Positions 1 to 8,565 of a stretch of 50,974 nt of DNA are shown here, piece by piece (position 1 is the first letter of the stretch; each line of letters starts with the position of its first letter). The notes under the pieces are model-generated. The model searched no databases. It had not been told where the DNA came from and saw only the letters and a program-made list of their open reading frames with translations. Where the stretch lies: assembly GCA_030658975.1 (NCBI GenBank), contig JAUSBL010000036.1:1-50974 (forward strand), read 5' to 3'. The stretch comes from Candidatus Latescibacterota bacterium. Lineage in GTDB: Bacteria; Krumholzibacteriota; Krumholzibacteriia; LZORAL124-64-63. The position numbers and the translations under genes were made by a program.

Positions 1-1221
1 CACTGCTCCGACGACTTCCTCTGGCTCCCGCTGGCCACCGCGCGCTACGTCCTGGCCACGAACGACACCGGAGTGCTGGACGAGTCCCTGCCCTACCTCA
101 CGGGTCGTCCGCTCAAACCGGAAGAGGACTCCTACTACGACCTGCCGGGCCGGCCCCGGGAATCCGGCAGCCTGTACGACCACTGCGTCCGCGCCGTCCT
201 GAACGGCCTGGCCGTCGGCGCGCACGAACTGCCGCTCATCGGGGGCGGCGACTGGAACGACGGCATGAATCTGGTGGGGGCGCAGGGCAGGGGCGAAAGC
301 GTCTGGCTCGGCTTCTTCCTGCAGGAGGTGCTGACGCGGTTCGCCGAGGTCGCGGATCTGCACGGCGACGGAGCCTTCGCCGAGCGCTGCCGGCGGGACG
401 CCGCCCGGACGCGGCAGAACGTGGAGGCGAACGGCTGGGACGGTGCGTGGTACCGCCGGGCGTATTTCGACGACGGCACGCCGCTGGGATCGGCCGTCAA
501 CCCCGAGTGCCAGATCGACTCGGTCGTCCAGAGCTGGTCGGCACTCGTCCCGGGCGGCGACGCCGCGCGCTCACGCGCGGCGATGGAGGCGGTGGACAGC
601 CGTCTCGTCCGCCGCGGCGACGGCCTGGTCCAGCTGCTGGACCCGCCGTTCGCGATCTCGACCCTCGAACCCGGCTACATCAAGGGATATCCGCCGGGCG
701 TGCGGGAGAACGGCGGCCAGTACACCCACGCGGCGATCTGGGCGGCGATGGCGTTCGCCGCCCTGGGCGACCGGCGGCGCGCCTGGGATCTCGCGTCCAT
801 GATCAACCCCGTGAACCACGCCGCCACGCCGCAGGACGCGGCCGTCTACAAGGTGGAACCGTACGTGGTCGCCGCCGACGTCTACGCCGTCCCGCCGCAC
901 ACCGGCCGCGGCGGCTGGACGTGGTACACGGGCTCGGCCGGCTGGATGTACCGGCTGCTGACCGAGTCGCTGCTGGGCCTGAACCTGGAAGCGAACAGGC
1001 TGCGCTTCACACCCTGCCTGCCCGCGGCGTGGGAGTCCTACCGGGTGCACTACCGGTTCCGGGATACCGTCTACCACATCGAGATCCGGCAGGTCGCCGG
1101 CGGTGGCGGCGGAACGAGCGTGGCGCTGGACGGGGCCGTCCTCGAGGGCGACGCCCTGCCGCTCGTCGACGACCGGCGCGAGCACGAGGTCGTGGTCACG
1201 GTCCCGGCGCCGGCGGCGTAG
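1..1221 (+). CDS. GH94-family glycosyl hydrolase/phosphorylase, C-terminal part (cyclic beta-1,2-glucan synthase-like)
   Basis: The reading frame is open from the first base of the window, so the gene starts upstream; about 406 residues are present. The block GGGDWNDGMNLVG (around residues 81-93 of the visible part) is the GH94 motif with the catalytic acid Asp. The tail SAGWMYRLLTESLLGL followed by LRFTPCLPAAWESY is typical of the C-terminal (alpha/alpha)6 region of cellobiose/chitobiose phosphorylases and of the C-terminal domain of NdvB-type cyclic beta-glucan synthases. The family cleaves beta-glucosidic bonds by phosphorolysis or sets ring size in cyclic glucans. Which of these applies cannot be decided without the missing N-terminus. 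The gene converges on the sigma-54 activator gene. Confidence 0.88.
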   Translation, partial: HCSDDFLWLPLATARYVLATNDTGVLDESLPYLTGRPLKPEEDSYYDLPGRPRESGSLYDHCVRAVLNGLAVGAHELPLIGGGDWNDGMNLVGAQGRGESVWLGFFLQEVLTRFAEVADLHGDGAFAERCRRDAARTRQNVEANGWDGAWYRRAYFDDGTPLGSAVNPECQIDSVVQSWSALVPGGDAARSRAAMEAVDSRLVRRGDGLVQLLDPPFAISTLEPGYIKGYPPGVRENGGQYTHAAIWAAMAFAALGDRRRAWDLASMINPVNHAATPQDAAVYKVEPYVVAADVYAVPPHTGRGGWTWYTGSAGWMYRLLTESLLGLNLEANRLRFTPCLPAAWESYRVHYRFRDTVYHIEIRQVAGGGGGTSVALDGAVLEGDALPLVDDRREHEVVVTVPAPAA

Positions 1222-1231
1222 CGGACGCCGG
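1210..1231. terminator. short GC-rich hairpin between convergent genes
   Basis: CCGGCG at 1210-1215 pairs with CGCCGG at 1226-1231 across a 10-nt loop. It overlaps the stop codon of the GH94 gene and lies 3 nt from the stop of the convergent activator gene. There is no T-run, so termination is only a guess. Confidence 0.25.
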
Positions 1232-1233
1232 TC

Positions 1234-2904
<1,671 letters not shown>

Positions 2905-2914
2905 ATCACCTCTC

Positions 2915-2925
2915 TTTTGATCGAG
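2915..2925 (+). promoter_or_regulatory. candidate upstream activating sequence TTTTGATCGAG
   Basis: The same 11-mer occurs upstream of csbD (21406-21416, minus strand), and a one-mismatch copy lies upstream of the OmpW-like gene (10398-10408). Here it ends 73 bp before the -24 GG of the promoter at 2997. It contains TTGATC, the half-site core of the XylR/DmpR UAS. It lies just upstream of the start of the activator gene, so it could also serve autoregulation. The binding role is inferred. Confidence 0.45.
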
Positions 2926-2996
2926 TTTACCTCGTTATGATGGAACAAACAAGTACTCGTTTTCGCAGAGCTCCTTGCCGTGCATACAGATAGCCG

Positions 2997-3012
2997 CGGC
3001 ACGAAAGTGGCT
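2997..3012 (+). promoter_or_regulatory. sigma-54 promoter (-24/-12) for the coiled-coil stress gene
   Basis: CGGCACG-AAAG-TGGCT matches 10 of 12 informative positions of TGGCACG-N4-TTGCW, with GG-N10-GC spacing intact. The expected transcription start near 3023 falls just before the AAGGAGG ribosome site (3031-3037) and the GTG start at 3046. It sits beside the sigma-54 activator gene. Confidence 0.62.
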
Positions 3013-3045
3013 CGGGTACGGATGCCCCCGAAGGAGGACTCCATT

Positions 3046-3312
3046 GTGCACGACATTGGAAAGATGGAGGAACAACTCGAGGTCTGGCGTCTGAGGATCG
3101 ACCAGCTCGCCCACGAGATGCAGAGGGACAGCGCTCCGGTGGGATTCTACACCCTCATGCACATCGATGAACTGAAAGCCCTGCACGCGGTCGCGAAGAC
3201 GAATCTCGACGAGTTCAAGGCGGGGAACGACCAGAAAAGGGTGTGGCTGAAGACCGGCATGAAGAGATCCTGGGACGAACTCGAAGTCGCTCTGAAGAAG
3301 ACGAAGCCCTAG
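3046..3312 (+). CDS. small coiled-coil stress-type protein (sll1863-like)
   Basis: The frame is open from 2980, but AAGGAGG at 3031-3037 lies 8 nt before GTG 3046 and the predicted sigma-54 start site is near 3023. I therefore place the start at 3046, giving 88 residues. The product is charged and helical throughout, with no signal peptide. It has a heptad-like N-terminal half (MEEQLEVWRLRIDQLAHEM) and the ending MKRSWDELEVALKKTKP. That ending resembles the short coiled-coil proteins annotated as sll1863-family stress-response proteins, whose biochemical role is unknown. It is the first gene after the divergent activator and probably the first gene of an operon reaching 4611. Confidence 0.75.
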   Translation: MHDIGKMEEQLEVWRLRIDQLAHEMQRDSAPVGFYTLMHIDELKALHAVAKTNLDEFKAGNDQKRVWLKTGMKRSWDELEVALKKTKP

Positions 3313-3411
3313 GGGCTCCGGATGCGAGGCGGATCGCCGAATCCGCCGGTTGGGCGGCGAGGCCGACGGCGGCCTCTCCCACGCAGAATCACAGAAGTGA
3401 GGTAGATGAAC

Positions 3412-4068
3412 ATGAGATCACGAACCATCAGCATCGGCGTCCTCGCCCTGGCCGGCCTGGCGCTCGCGGCGGCGGGCTGCAACGAGGAAAAGGAGAGCGC
3501 GCGGCTCGCGGCCGCCGCCGAGGCCCAGAAACCGCGCTTCGAGACGATGGTCATCCCGGACGGGGCCAGCGTCGTCACCATGCTCGACACGCGTCTCTCC
3601 ACGGGCGAAAACAGCACCGGCGACTCGTTCGTCACCACGACGACGGAAGCCATCGTCGTGCGCGGCGTGACGGTCGTCCCGGCCGGCGCCCGCATCTACG
3701 GAGTCCTGCGCGACGTCCAGGCCTCCGGCCGGACCAGCGGCCGGGCCCAGATGACGCTCGCCTACGAGAAGATCGTCGACGCGCAGGGCAAGACCCACGC
3801 GATCTCCGCGCTGCCGCTCACGCTGCAGGCGGAATCCGCCACGCACGGCGACGTCGAGAAGATCGCGGCGGGCGGCGTCCTCGGCGCGATCATCGGCGGG
3901 ATCAGCGGCGGCGGCAAGGGCGCCGCGATCGGGGCGGGCGCCGGCGCCGGCGCCGGCACCATCCTCATGCTCGCGACCAAGGGCGACGAGGTGGAGCTCG
4001 CGGCGGGTCAGCGGCTGAGCGTCACGATGACGTCCCCCACGAGCATCCAGGTCCTGGCCCAGAAATGA
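3412..4068 (+). CDS. glycine-zipper lipoprotein
   Basis: A type II signal peptide with lipobox LAAAGC precedes a 218-residue product. ATG 3406 is also in frame, but GTGAGGT (3397-3403) is spaced correctly only for ATG 3412. The middle part is beta-rich (VVPAGARIYGVL, then AQMTLAYEKIVDAQGKTHAI), as in proteins that modulate barrier or secretion-channel properties. A glycine zipper of alternating Gly/Ala follows (about residues 160-190: GGVLGAIIGGISGGGKGAA...), which would insert into or pack against a membrane. It lies 99 nt downstream of the coiled-coil gene and 42 nt upstream of a barrel gene, so all three may form one transcript. Its exact function is unknown. Confidence 0.85.
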   Translation: MRSRTISIGVLALAGLALAAAGCNEEKESARLAAAAEAQKPRFETMVIPDGASVVTMLDTRLSTGENSTGDSFVTTTTEAIVVRGVTVVPAGARIYGVLRDVQASGRTSGRAQMTLAYEKIVDAQGKTHAISALPLTLQAESATHGDVEKIAAGGVLGAIIGGISGGGKGAAIGAGAGAGAGTILMLATKGDEVELAAGQRLSVTMTSPTSIQVLAQK

Positions 4069-4110
4069 CCCCTACCGCCTACGTCCACGAACAGGGAGAG
4101 GAGTGACGCG

Positions 4111-4611
4111 ATGAACGGCAAACTCACGATCCTGCTGATCGCCTTCACGGCCGCGCTCATGGCGCCCGCGCTGGCGACGGCCGACCCGTACACCGACGTC
4201 GGCTTCCGCGGCTGGGGACCCCGGGTCGGCCTGTCCGTCGATCCCGACCAGGTCCACTTCGGCGCCCACTTCGACTACGGGCACTTCGCGAAGCGCGTCC
4301 GCTTCCAGCCGAACTTCGAGGTCGGCTTCAGCGACAACATCACGCTCGTCTGCCTGAACGCCGAAGCGGCCTACCGGTTCAGCGAGAAATGGGACGTGTG
4401 GAGCCCCTACCTCGGCGGCGGGGTCGGCCTGAACATCAAGAACTATGACAACGGGCGCGACCGCGACGCCGAAACCGACCTCGGGGTCAACCTGCTCGGC
4501 GGCATCGAGAAGGGTCTCAACAACGGTGACCGCTTCTTCGTCGAGAGCAAGCTCAGCCTCAACGACGTGCCGGACGTGAAAATCACGGTCGGCTGGACTT
4601 TCTACCACTAG
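4111..4611 (+). CDS. outer-membrane beta-barrel protein, small
   Basis: A 166-residue protein with a Sec signal peptide (MNGKLTILLIAFTAALMAPALATA). Amphipathic strands follow, with Gly/aromatic turns (GAHFDYGHFAKRVRFQPNFEVGF; WSPYLGGGVGLN) and a strand ending in an aromatic (KITVGWTFYH), as in eight-stranded OmpA/OmpW-like barrels. A strong GGGAGAGGAG ribosome site precedes ATG. A hairpin follows the stop. It probably belongs to the small-envelope-protein cluster started by the promoter at 2997. No specific ligand or activity can be read from it. Confidence 0.82.
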   Translation: MNGKLTILLIAFTAALMAPALATADPYTDVGFRGWGPRVGLSVDPDQVHFGAHFDYGHFAKRVRFQPNFEVGFSDNITLVCLNAEAAYRFSEKWDVWSPYLGGGVGLNIKNYDNGRDRDAETDLGVNLLGGIEKGLNNGDRFFVESKLSLNDVPDVKITVGWTFYH

Positions 4612-4622
4612 CCGCGGAGCCT

Positions 4623-4655
4623 GGAGGGGCGGCGGCTCGCCGTGTCCTCCCCTCC
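4623..4655. terminator. GC-rich two-step hairpin after the barrel gene
   Basis: GGAGGGG (4623-4629) pairs with CCCCTCC (4649-4655), and inside it CGGCG (4630-4634) pairs with CGCCG (4638-4642). It stands between the barrel gene stop and the Lmo0937-like gene. There is no T-run. Confidence 0.45.
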
Positions 4656-4685
4656 GACTCGCGGCGCCACGCAAGGAGAAGCGTC

Positions 4686-4835
4686 ATGTTATGGACCATC
4701 GCAGTTGTGCTCGTCGTTCTGTGGTTCCTGGGACTCGTGACGTCCTACACCCTCAACGGCTTCATCCACGTCCTGCTCGTCGTCGCCGTCGTCGCCGTGC
4801 TGATCCGTCTCATCCAGGGGCGCCGCGTCGTCTAG
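4686..4835 (+). CDS. Lmo0937-family small membrane protein
   Basis: A 49-residue frame begins MLWTIAVVLVVLWFLGLVTS and ends LIRLIQGRRVV. The arrangement of two hydrophobic stretches separated by a short TLNGFIH loop and a basic C-terminal tail is the hallmark of the Lmo0937-family (DUF5670) membrane proteins, which are common in stress clusters next to CsbD, YtxH and DUF3185-type genes. AAGGAGAAG lies just before ATG 4686. Its function is unknown. The same kinds of neighbours recur in this window, which supports it as a real gene despite its size. Confidence 0.82.
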   Translation: MLWTIAVVLVVLWFLGLVTSYTLNGFIHVLLVVAVVAVLIRLIQGRRVV

Positions 4836-4836
4836 G

Positions 4837-4852
4837 TGGCAATCCGTTCGCG
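4837..4852 (+). promoter_or_regulatory. possible sigma-54 promoter for the 4886 barrel gene
   Basis: TGGCAAT-CCGT-TCGCG keeps GG-N10-GC spacing and matches 8 of 12 consensus positions. The predicted start near 4863 is 10 nt before the GGGAGGA ribosome site of the 4886 gene. No TGATCGA element is seen 60-80 bp upstream, which is inside the Lmo0937-like gene. It is weaker than the promoters at 2997 and 10470. Confidence 0.35.
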
Positions 4853-4885
4853 TTTCACCGGAGTTCCGAACAGGGAGGAATCGAC

Positions 4886-5518
4886 ATGTTGAATCACCGC
4901 AGCCTGCTCACGGCGGGCCTCTTTATCTGCCTCGGCCTGCCGGCTGCGGCCCAGACCATCGGCGTCCTGCAGTCAGCGGAGACGATGGACACCGGCATCT
5001 ACAAGCTCGCGCTGGCCCCGCTGATGACCCTCGGCGAGGACGGCGCGGACGACGAGTTCGGCGTCGCCGGGCGCGCGGGCTACGGCTTCACCGAGAGCTT
5101 CGACGCCGAAATCAAGCTGGGCCTTTTCGAGAACAGCACCTACGCCGGCCTCGACGGCGAGCTGTGGCTCCTGCACGGCAAGGACAACGGCGCCGGCCTG
5201 GACGCCTCGCTCACCGGCGGCCTGCACTGGATCTTCGGCAGCGACGGCTACCACGATTCCATGGGCTTCGACCTCACGCCGATGATCAGCGGCAACGTGT
5301 CGGAGAACCTCGAACTCTGCGGCGCCCTGGACGCCTCGTTCGAGTCGGTCGACGACGTGCCGGCCGGCATGGACGACTCCTACACCCGGCTGCACCTCGT
5401 GCCCGGTTTCGAATACCGCCTGTCAGATGTCGCCGATCTGGTCGGCGAGGTCGGCATCGGACTCAACGACGACTCGCACACCTACGCCGGCATCGGCTTC
5501 GCCTTCTACCTGAAATGA
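4886..5518 (+). CDS. outer-membrane beta-barrel protein
   Basis: The frame is open from 4691, but GGGAGGA at 4874-4880 and a clean signal peptide (MLNHRSLLTAGLFICLGLPAAAQ) fix the start at ATG 4886, giving 210 residues. Alternating strands (GYGFTESFDAEIKLGLFENSTYAGLDGELWLL and similar), many Gly/Asp turns and a C-terminal aromatic strand (YAGIGFAFYLK) indicate a transporter-less barrel of 8-10 strands. It is acidic outside the membrane segments. A palindrome follows the stop. It is the first gene after the possible promoter at 4837. The family is not recognised beyond barrel fold. Confidence 0.82.
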   Translation: MLNHRSLLTAGLFICLGLPAAAQTIGVLQSAETMDTGIYKLALAPLMTLGEDGADDEFGVAGRAGYGFTESFDAEIKLGLFENSTYAGLDGELWLLHGKDNGAGLDASLTGGLHWIFGSDGYHDSMGFDLTPMISGNVSENLELCGALDASFESVDDVPAGMDDSYTRLHLVPGFEYRLSDVADLVGEVGIGLNDDSHTYAGIGFAFYLK

Positions 5519-5526
5519 CGAAGACC

Positions 5527-5547
5527 GGCGCGCCTGAACCGCGCGCC
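5527..5547 (+). terminator. hairpin after the 4886 barrel gene
   Basis: GGCGCGC (5527-5533) and GCGCGCC (5541-5547) form a perfect 7-bp stem with a 7-nt loop. There is no T-run, so it may act as an attenuator before the DUF3185-like gene rather than a full stop. Confidence 0.4.
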
Positions 5548-5564
5548 ACAGACGGGACGGGAAC

Positions 5565-5780
5565 ATGAAACTCATCGGCATTGTACTGACAGCCCTGGGA
5601 ATTCTTGTGGTAGTCTTCAACGGGATCAACGACCACGCGAACCGGGCGATCATCGAACAGGGCTCGATGAGCTACTCCGACATCGAACGACGGGACATGC
5701 CGATCCCGGCAGACGTCGGCCTGGTCGTGGTCATCGGCGGCATCGCGGTCCTGCTGGCGGGCAACCGCCGGCGATACTGA
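5565..5780 (+). CDS. DUF3185-like two-helix small membrane protein
   Basis: A 71-residue protein with two membrane helices (KLIGIVLTALGILVVVFNGI and GLVVVIGGIAVLLAGN) around a polar loop ending in RDMPIPADV, and a basic C-terminal tail. The protein at 14864-15085 is clearly a paralogue with the same layout (loop ending HKTFPIPAVV). I assign both to the DUF3185-like group on this pattern, with moderate certainty. The role is unknown; it sits among envelope and stress genes. A GGGACGGGA stretch precedes ATG. Confidence 0.78.
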   Translation: MKLIGIVLTALGILVVVFNGINDHANRAIIEQGSMSYSDIERRDMPIPADVGLVVVIGGIAVLLAGNRRRY

Positions 5781-5850
5781 CCCCGGCCGGGCACTTCACG
5801 CACGCCAAAGGCGAAGGCCGCTCGCAGGGAAGCCGGCCAGGGAGGTAGAG

Positions 5851-6288
5851 ATGAGTCCCACGTTCATGTACATCGCGGTGAGCGCCGTCGTCGTCGCCGT
5901 GGTGGCGTCGGCGGTGTACCTGATCCGGACCCTGATCAGGATCCGTCCGATCATCGAACGGCTGGACGACACCTCGCAGTTCCTGGAGACCAGCCGCCCC
6001 AAGCTCGACCGCATCATGGACAGCGTGGAAGTCGAGCTCGTGGAACTGCACGGCATCAGTGCGAAGTTGAACCGCATCGCCGGCCACGCCGAGAGCGTGA
6101 CCACCGGGCTGAAGACCGCGGTCCAGCCCATCATCACCGAGGTATCCGATCTCGGGCAGCTCGTTCGTCAAGCGCGGGCCACCGCCGTGGCGGTCAAGAC
6201 CGGCCTGCTCGCCTGGCGTGGTCGCGGGCGCGCGCACGACGAGGAGCTGTCGACCGGGATCGAATACGACGAAGAAAGTCGAGGCTGA
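5851..6288 (+). CDS. DUF948-like membrane-anchored coiled-coil protein
   Basis: One N-terminal membrane helix (YIAVSAVVVAVVASAVYLIRTL) is followed by a long helical region with heptad character (IRPIIERLDDTSQFLETSRPKLDRIM...). This is the usual architecture of DUF948/YtxG proteins, 145 residues here. A strong GGGAGGTAGAG site precedes ATG 5851. The stop lies one nucleotide before the ATG of the YtxH-like gene, as in the ytxG-ytxH pairs of Firmicutes, so the two are translationally coupled. The family is linked to general stress responses; its mechanism is unknown. Confidence 0.82.
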   Translation: MSPTFMYIAVSAVVVAVVASAVYLIRTLIRIRPIIERLDDTSQFLETSRPKLDRIMDSVEVELVELHGISAKLNRIAGHAESVTTGLKTAVQPIITEVSDLGQLVRQARATAVAVKTGLLAWRGRGRAHDEELSTGIEYDEESRG

Positions 6289-6289
6289 C

Positions 6290-6589
6290 ATGTCACGTAG
6301 CACCAACACGCTGATGGCATTCGTACTGGGCGCCGCCATGGGCGGCATCGCCGCGCTCCTGCTGGCGCCCGACAAGGGCGAGGTCACGCGGCGCCGCCTG
6401 CGCGAGGGCGGCAGCCGCGGCCTGCGCCGGGGCCGGGACGCGGTGAGCCACGCGGCGACCTCCCTGGAGGAGGACGCCCGCGAGAAGGGCCAGGCCGTGA
6501 GCGACGCGGTCCACCAGAGGGTCAACGCGGCGCGCGGCGCGGTCTCGGAGGCCAAGGAAGCCTACCGCCGCGAGATGGACAAGCCGTAG
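6290..6589 (+). CDS. YtxH-domain protein
   Basis: A 99-residue protein starting at ATG 6290, one nucleotide after the preceding stop. An N-terminal hydrophobic Gly/Ala segment (LMAFVLGAAMGGIAALLLAPDKG) is followed by a basic, helical tail rich in Arg/Ala (DAVSHAATSLEEDAREKGQ...). The LLAP-x-KGEVTRRRL block is diagnostic of YtxH. The frame is open further upstream, but a longer product would overlap the DUF948 gene. A long hairpin follows. It completes a DUF3185/DUF948/YtxH group. Confidence 0.85.
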   Translation: MSRSTNTLMAFVLGAAMGGIAALLLAPDKGEVTRRRLREGGSRGLRRGRDAVSHAATSLEEDAREKGQAVSDAVHQRVNAARGAVSEAKEAYRREMDKP

Positions 6590-6622
6590 CGAATCCTTCG
6601 CGTCGGCGACAATCGGCCCACG

Positions 6623-6662
6623 ACGGCGATGGCCGGGCGTACGCACCCCCGGCCATCGCCGT
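6623..6662 (+). terminator. strong hairpin after the YtxH-like gene
   Basis: A perfect 15-bp inverted repeat, ACGGCGATGGCCGGG (6623-6637) with CCCGGCCATCGCCGT (6648-6662), and a 10-nt loop. It ends only 17 nt before the ATG at 6680. It can terminate the stress operon or act as an attenuator or 5'-UTR structure for the hydrolase gene. Confidence 0.65.
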
Positions 6663-6679
6663 TCGGAAGCAGGCGGAAG

Positions 6680-7504
6680 ATGAGCAAGATCAAGACGAAA
6701 GACGGCACGCGGATCTACTACAAGGACTGGGGAGCGGGACCACCCGTCGTCTTCAGCCACGGCTGGCCACTGAACGCGGACAGCTGGGAGTCCCAGATGA
6801 TGTTCCTGGTCGCCAACGGCTACCGCTGCATCGCCCACGACCGGCGCGGCCACGGGCGGTCGGACCAGCCCTCCGACGGCAACGACATGGACACCTACGC
6901 CGACGACCTGTCGCAGCTCATCGAGTCCCTCGACCTGAAGAGCGCCGCCCTGGTCGGCTTTTCCGCCGGCGGCGGCGAGGTGACCCGCTACGTCGGTCGG
7001 CACGGCACGCAGCGGATCGCCAAGGTCGCCCTGATCGGCGCGGTCCCGCCGCTGATGTTGAAATCGCCCTCCAACCCCGACGGCGTGCCGATCGAGCGGT
7101 ACGACGGGACGCGCCTCGCCTCACTCACCGGCCGCTCCCAGCTCTACAGGGACATCGCGAGCGGCCCGTTCTACGGGGCCAACCGGCCCGGATCCACGGT
7201 ATCGCAGGGCACGATGGATTCGTTCTGGCTCCAGGGCATGCAGGCCGGCCTCAAAGGCACCTACGAATGCATCAGGGCCTTCTCCGAGACCGACTTCAGC
7301 GCGGACCTGGCCAAGTTCGACATGCCGACGCTGATCATCCACGGCGACGACGACCAGATCGTCCCGCTCGCGGCCTCGTCGCTGCGCTCGTCGAAACTGG
7401 TCGGGAACCCGATCCTGAAGATCTACGCCGGCGCGCCCCATGGCCTCACCGTCACTCACAAGGATCAGCTCAACGCCGATCTGCTGACGTTCCTCGGAAC
7501 CTGA
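6680..7504 (+). CDS. alpha/beta hydrolase, cofactor-free (non-heme) chloroperoxidase family
   Basis: A 274-residue cytoplasmic alpha/beta hydrolase. Oxyanion region FSHGWPL (25-31), DRRGHGRSD (54-62), nucleophile elbow GFSAGGGE with Ser95, acid Asp in HGDDDQIVP (221-229) and His254 in APHGL complete the triad. Length and blocks match bacterial cofactor-free haloperoxidase/arylesterase enzymes such as CPO-L and BpoC. Their physiological role is usually ester hydrolysis or perhydrolysis rather than halogenation. The start follows AGGCGGA. A hairpin lies immediately upstream, and a cupin gene follows after 21 nt, probably co-transcribed. Confidence 0.9.
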   Translation: MSKIKTKDGTRIYYKDWGAGPPVVFSHGWPLNADSWESQMMFLVANGYRCIAHDRRGHGRSDQPSDGNDMDTYADDLSQLIESLDLKSAALVGFSAGGGEVTRYVGRHGTQRIAKVALIGAVPPLMLKSPSNPDGVPIERYDGTRLASLTGRSQLYRDIASGPFYGANRPGSTVSQGTMDSFWLQGMQAGLKGTYECIRAFSETDFSADLAKFDMPTLIIHGDDDQIVPLAASSLRSSKLVGNPILKIYAGAPHGLTVTHKDQLNADLLTFLGT

Positions 7505-7525
7505 TTGCGGACGGGAGGTGTCGCG

Positions 7526-7918
7526 ATGAAGGGATTCGTGCAGAACATCGAGGATCTCACCGCGGATAACGGGGATTTCAGGCGGGTGCTCTACACCGCC
7601 ACCAACTGCCAGCTCGTCGTCATGGCGCTGAAGCCCGGCGAAGAGATCGGGATGGAAGTGCACAAGCTCGACCAGTTCTTCCGGGTGGAGGAAGGGGTCG
7701 GCGCCGCCGTGCTCAACGGCGACCGCACCGAGATCCGCGCGGGATTCGCCGTGCTCGTGCCGGCGGGAACGAATCACAACATCGTCAATACCGGCACCAT
7801 GCCGCTGAAGCTCTACACGCTCTACGCGCCGCCGAACCACCGCGACGGCGTCGTCCACCACACCCGCGACGACGCGGAGGCCGACACCGAGCATTTCGAC
7901 GGCAGGACGACCGAGTAG
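7526..7918 (+). CDS. cupin-domain protein
   Basis: A single-domain cupin of 130 residues. Motif 1 is reduced: GEEIGMEVHKLDQFFRVEEG keeps one His and the Glu. Motif 2 is PAGTNHNIVNTG with a metal-type His. GGGAGGTG precedes ATG 7526, so the extra seven upstream residues in frame are not used. Small cupins of this type (EVHKLDQFFRVEEGVG) bind a metal and often a small ligand. The substrate is unknown. It probably forms a two-gene unit with the hydrolase at 6680. Confidence 0.87.
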   Translation: MKGFVQNIEDLTADNGDFRRVLYTATNCQLVVMALKPGEEIGMEVHKLDQFFRVEEGVGAAVLNGDRTEIRAGFAVLVPAGTNHNIVNTGTMPLKLYTLYAPPNHRDGVVHHTRDDAEADTEHFDGRTTE

Positions 7919-7944
7919 TTCTCCGGATACCAATCGGATATCAT

Positions 7945-7976
7945 GGGCCGCGGCTGTCCCTCGGACGCCGCGGCCC
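7945..7976. terminator. bidirectional hairpin between convergent genes
   Basis: GGGCCGCGGC (7945-7954) pairs perfectly with GCCGCGGCCC (7967-7976). It lies between the stop of the cupin gene (7918) and the stop of the minus-strand membrane protein gene (7995), so it can serve both. Confidence 0.65.
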
Positions 7977-7994
7977 CAGTATTAACGGCACAAG

Positions 7995-8348
7995 TCAGTT
8001 CATAAAGCCAACCAGGAGCGTATGCGCGAGGGCCCACAGACCCGCTCCGGCCAATCCCACCGCAACCAAATACCGCCGCCAATCCCGCATGTCAGCCGGC
8101 TCGCAGTTCGAGGTCTGCCCGCCGAGCCGCGCGATGTCCACGTAGCGCACGGACACCATGCCGACGATCACGATCCAGAACAGGACATCGAGTGCGGAGA
8201 ACCGGGCCGTATCGCCGATCTTGAAGGTCAGGGCGAACAGCAGGGCCGGGCCGAACGCCAGCCAGGACAGGCGGACGATCACGCCGAGACAACCGGTGGG
8301 TTCCTGAACGGGATTGGGGGTAGAAGACGTGATCCGGGATCCGGCCAT
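7995..8348 (-). CDS. small membrane protein, three predicted helices
   Basis: A 117-residue protein of unknown family. The frame is open to 8504, but GGAGG lies 5 nt before the ATG at 8348, so I use that start. Three hydrophobic segments are visible (VIVRLSWLAFGPALLFALTF; ALDVLFWIVIVGMVSVRYV; YLVAVGLAGAGLWALAHTLL). Between the second and third is a short hydrophilic loop with two Cys or Asp-rich elements. No catalytic motif is seen. It converges on the cupin gene and has no obvious operon partner. Confidence 0.68.
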   Translation of the reverse strand: MAGSRITSSTPNPVQEPTGCLGVIVRLSWLAFGPALLFALTFKIGDTARFSALDVLFWIVIVGMVSVRYVDIARLGGQTSNCEPADMRDWRRYLVAVGLAGAGLWALAHTLLVGFMN

Positions 8349-8565
8349 GTAGCCTCCAGAGTCGCCCGCAGCGCGGACGGCGACGGGCATATCCCCGTCG
8401 CTTGCTCTGGATGGCGGCCCGACCATCCTCGATCCTGCCGCGACCCGGAACAGATTGCGGCACCCTTCGTCCCACGGGGACTCGCACCCCGCGGACGACG
8501 CCATCGTCGATGATGGAAGTCAGATTACGACAACATGCCCGGTCATGCAACCAAAGCCCTGCCGG

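Noticed and set aside
4755..4800. TGATCGA-type element for the promoter at 4837
   Set aside because: None found at 60-80 bp upstream, so this promoter is kept at low confidence and not counted among the UAS-bearing targets.
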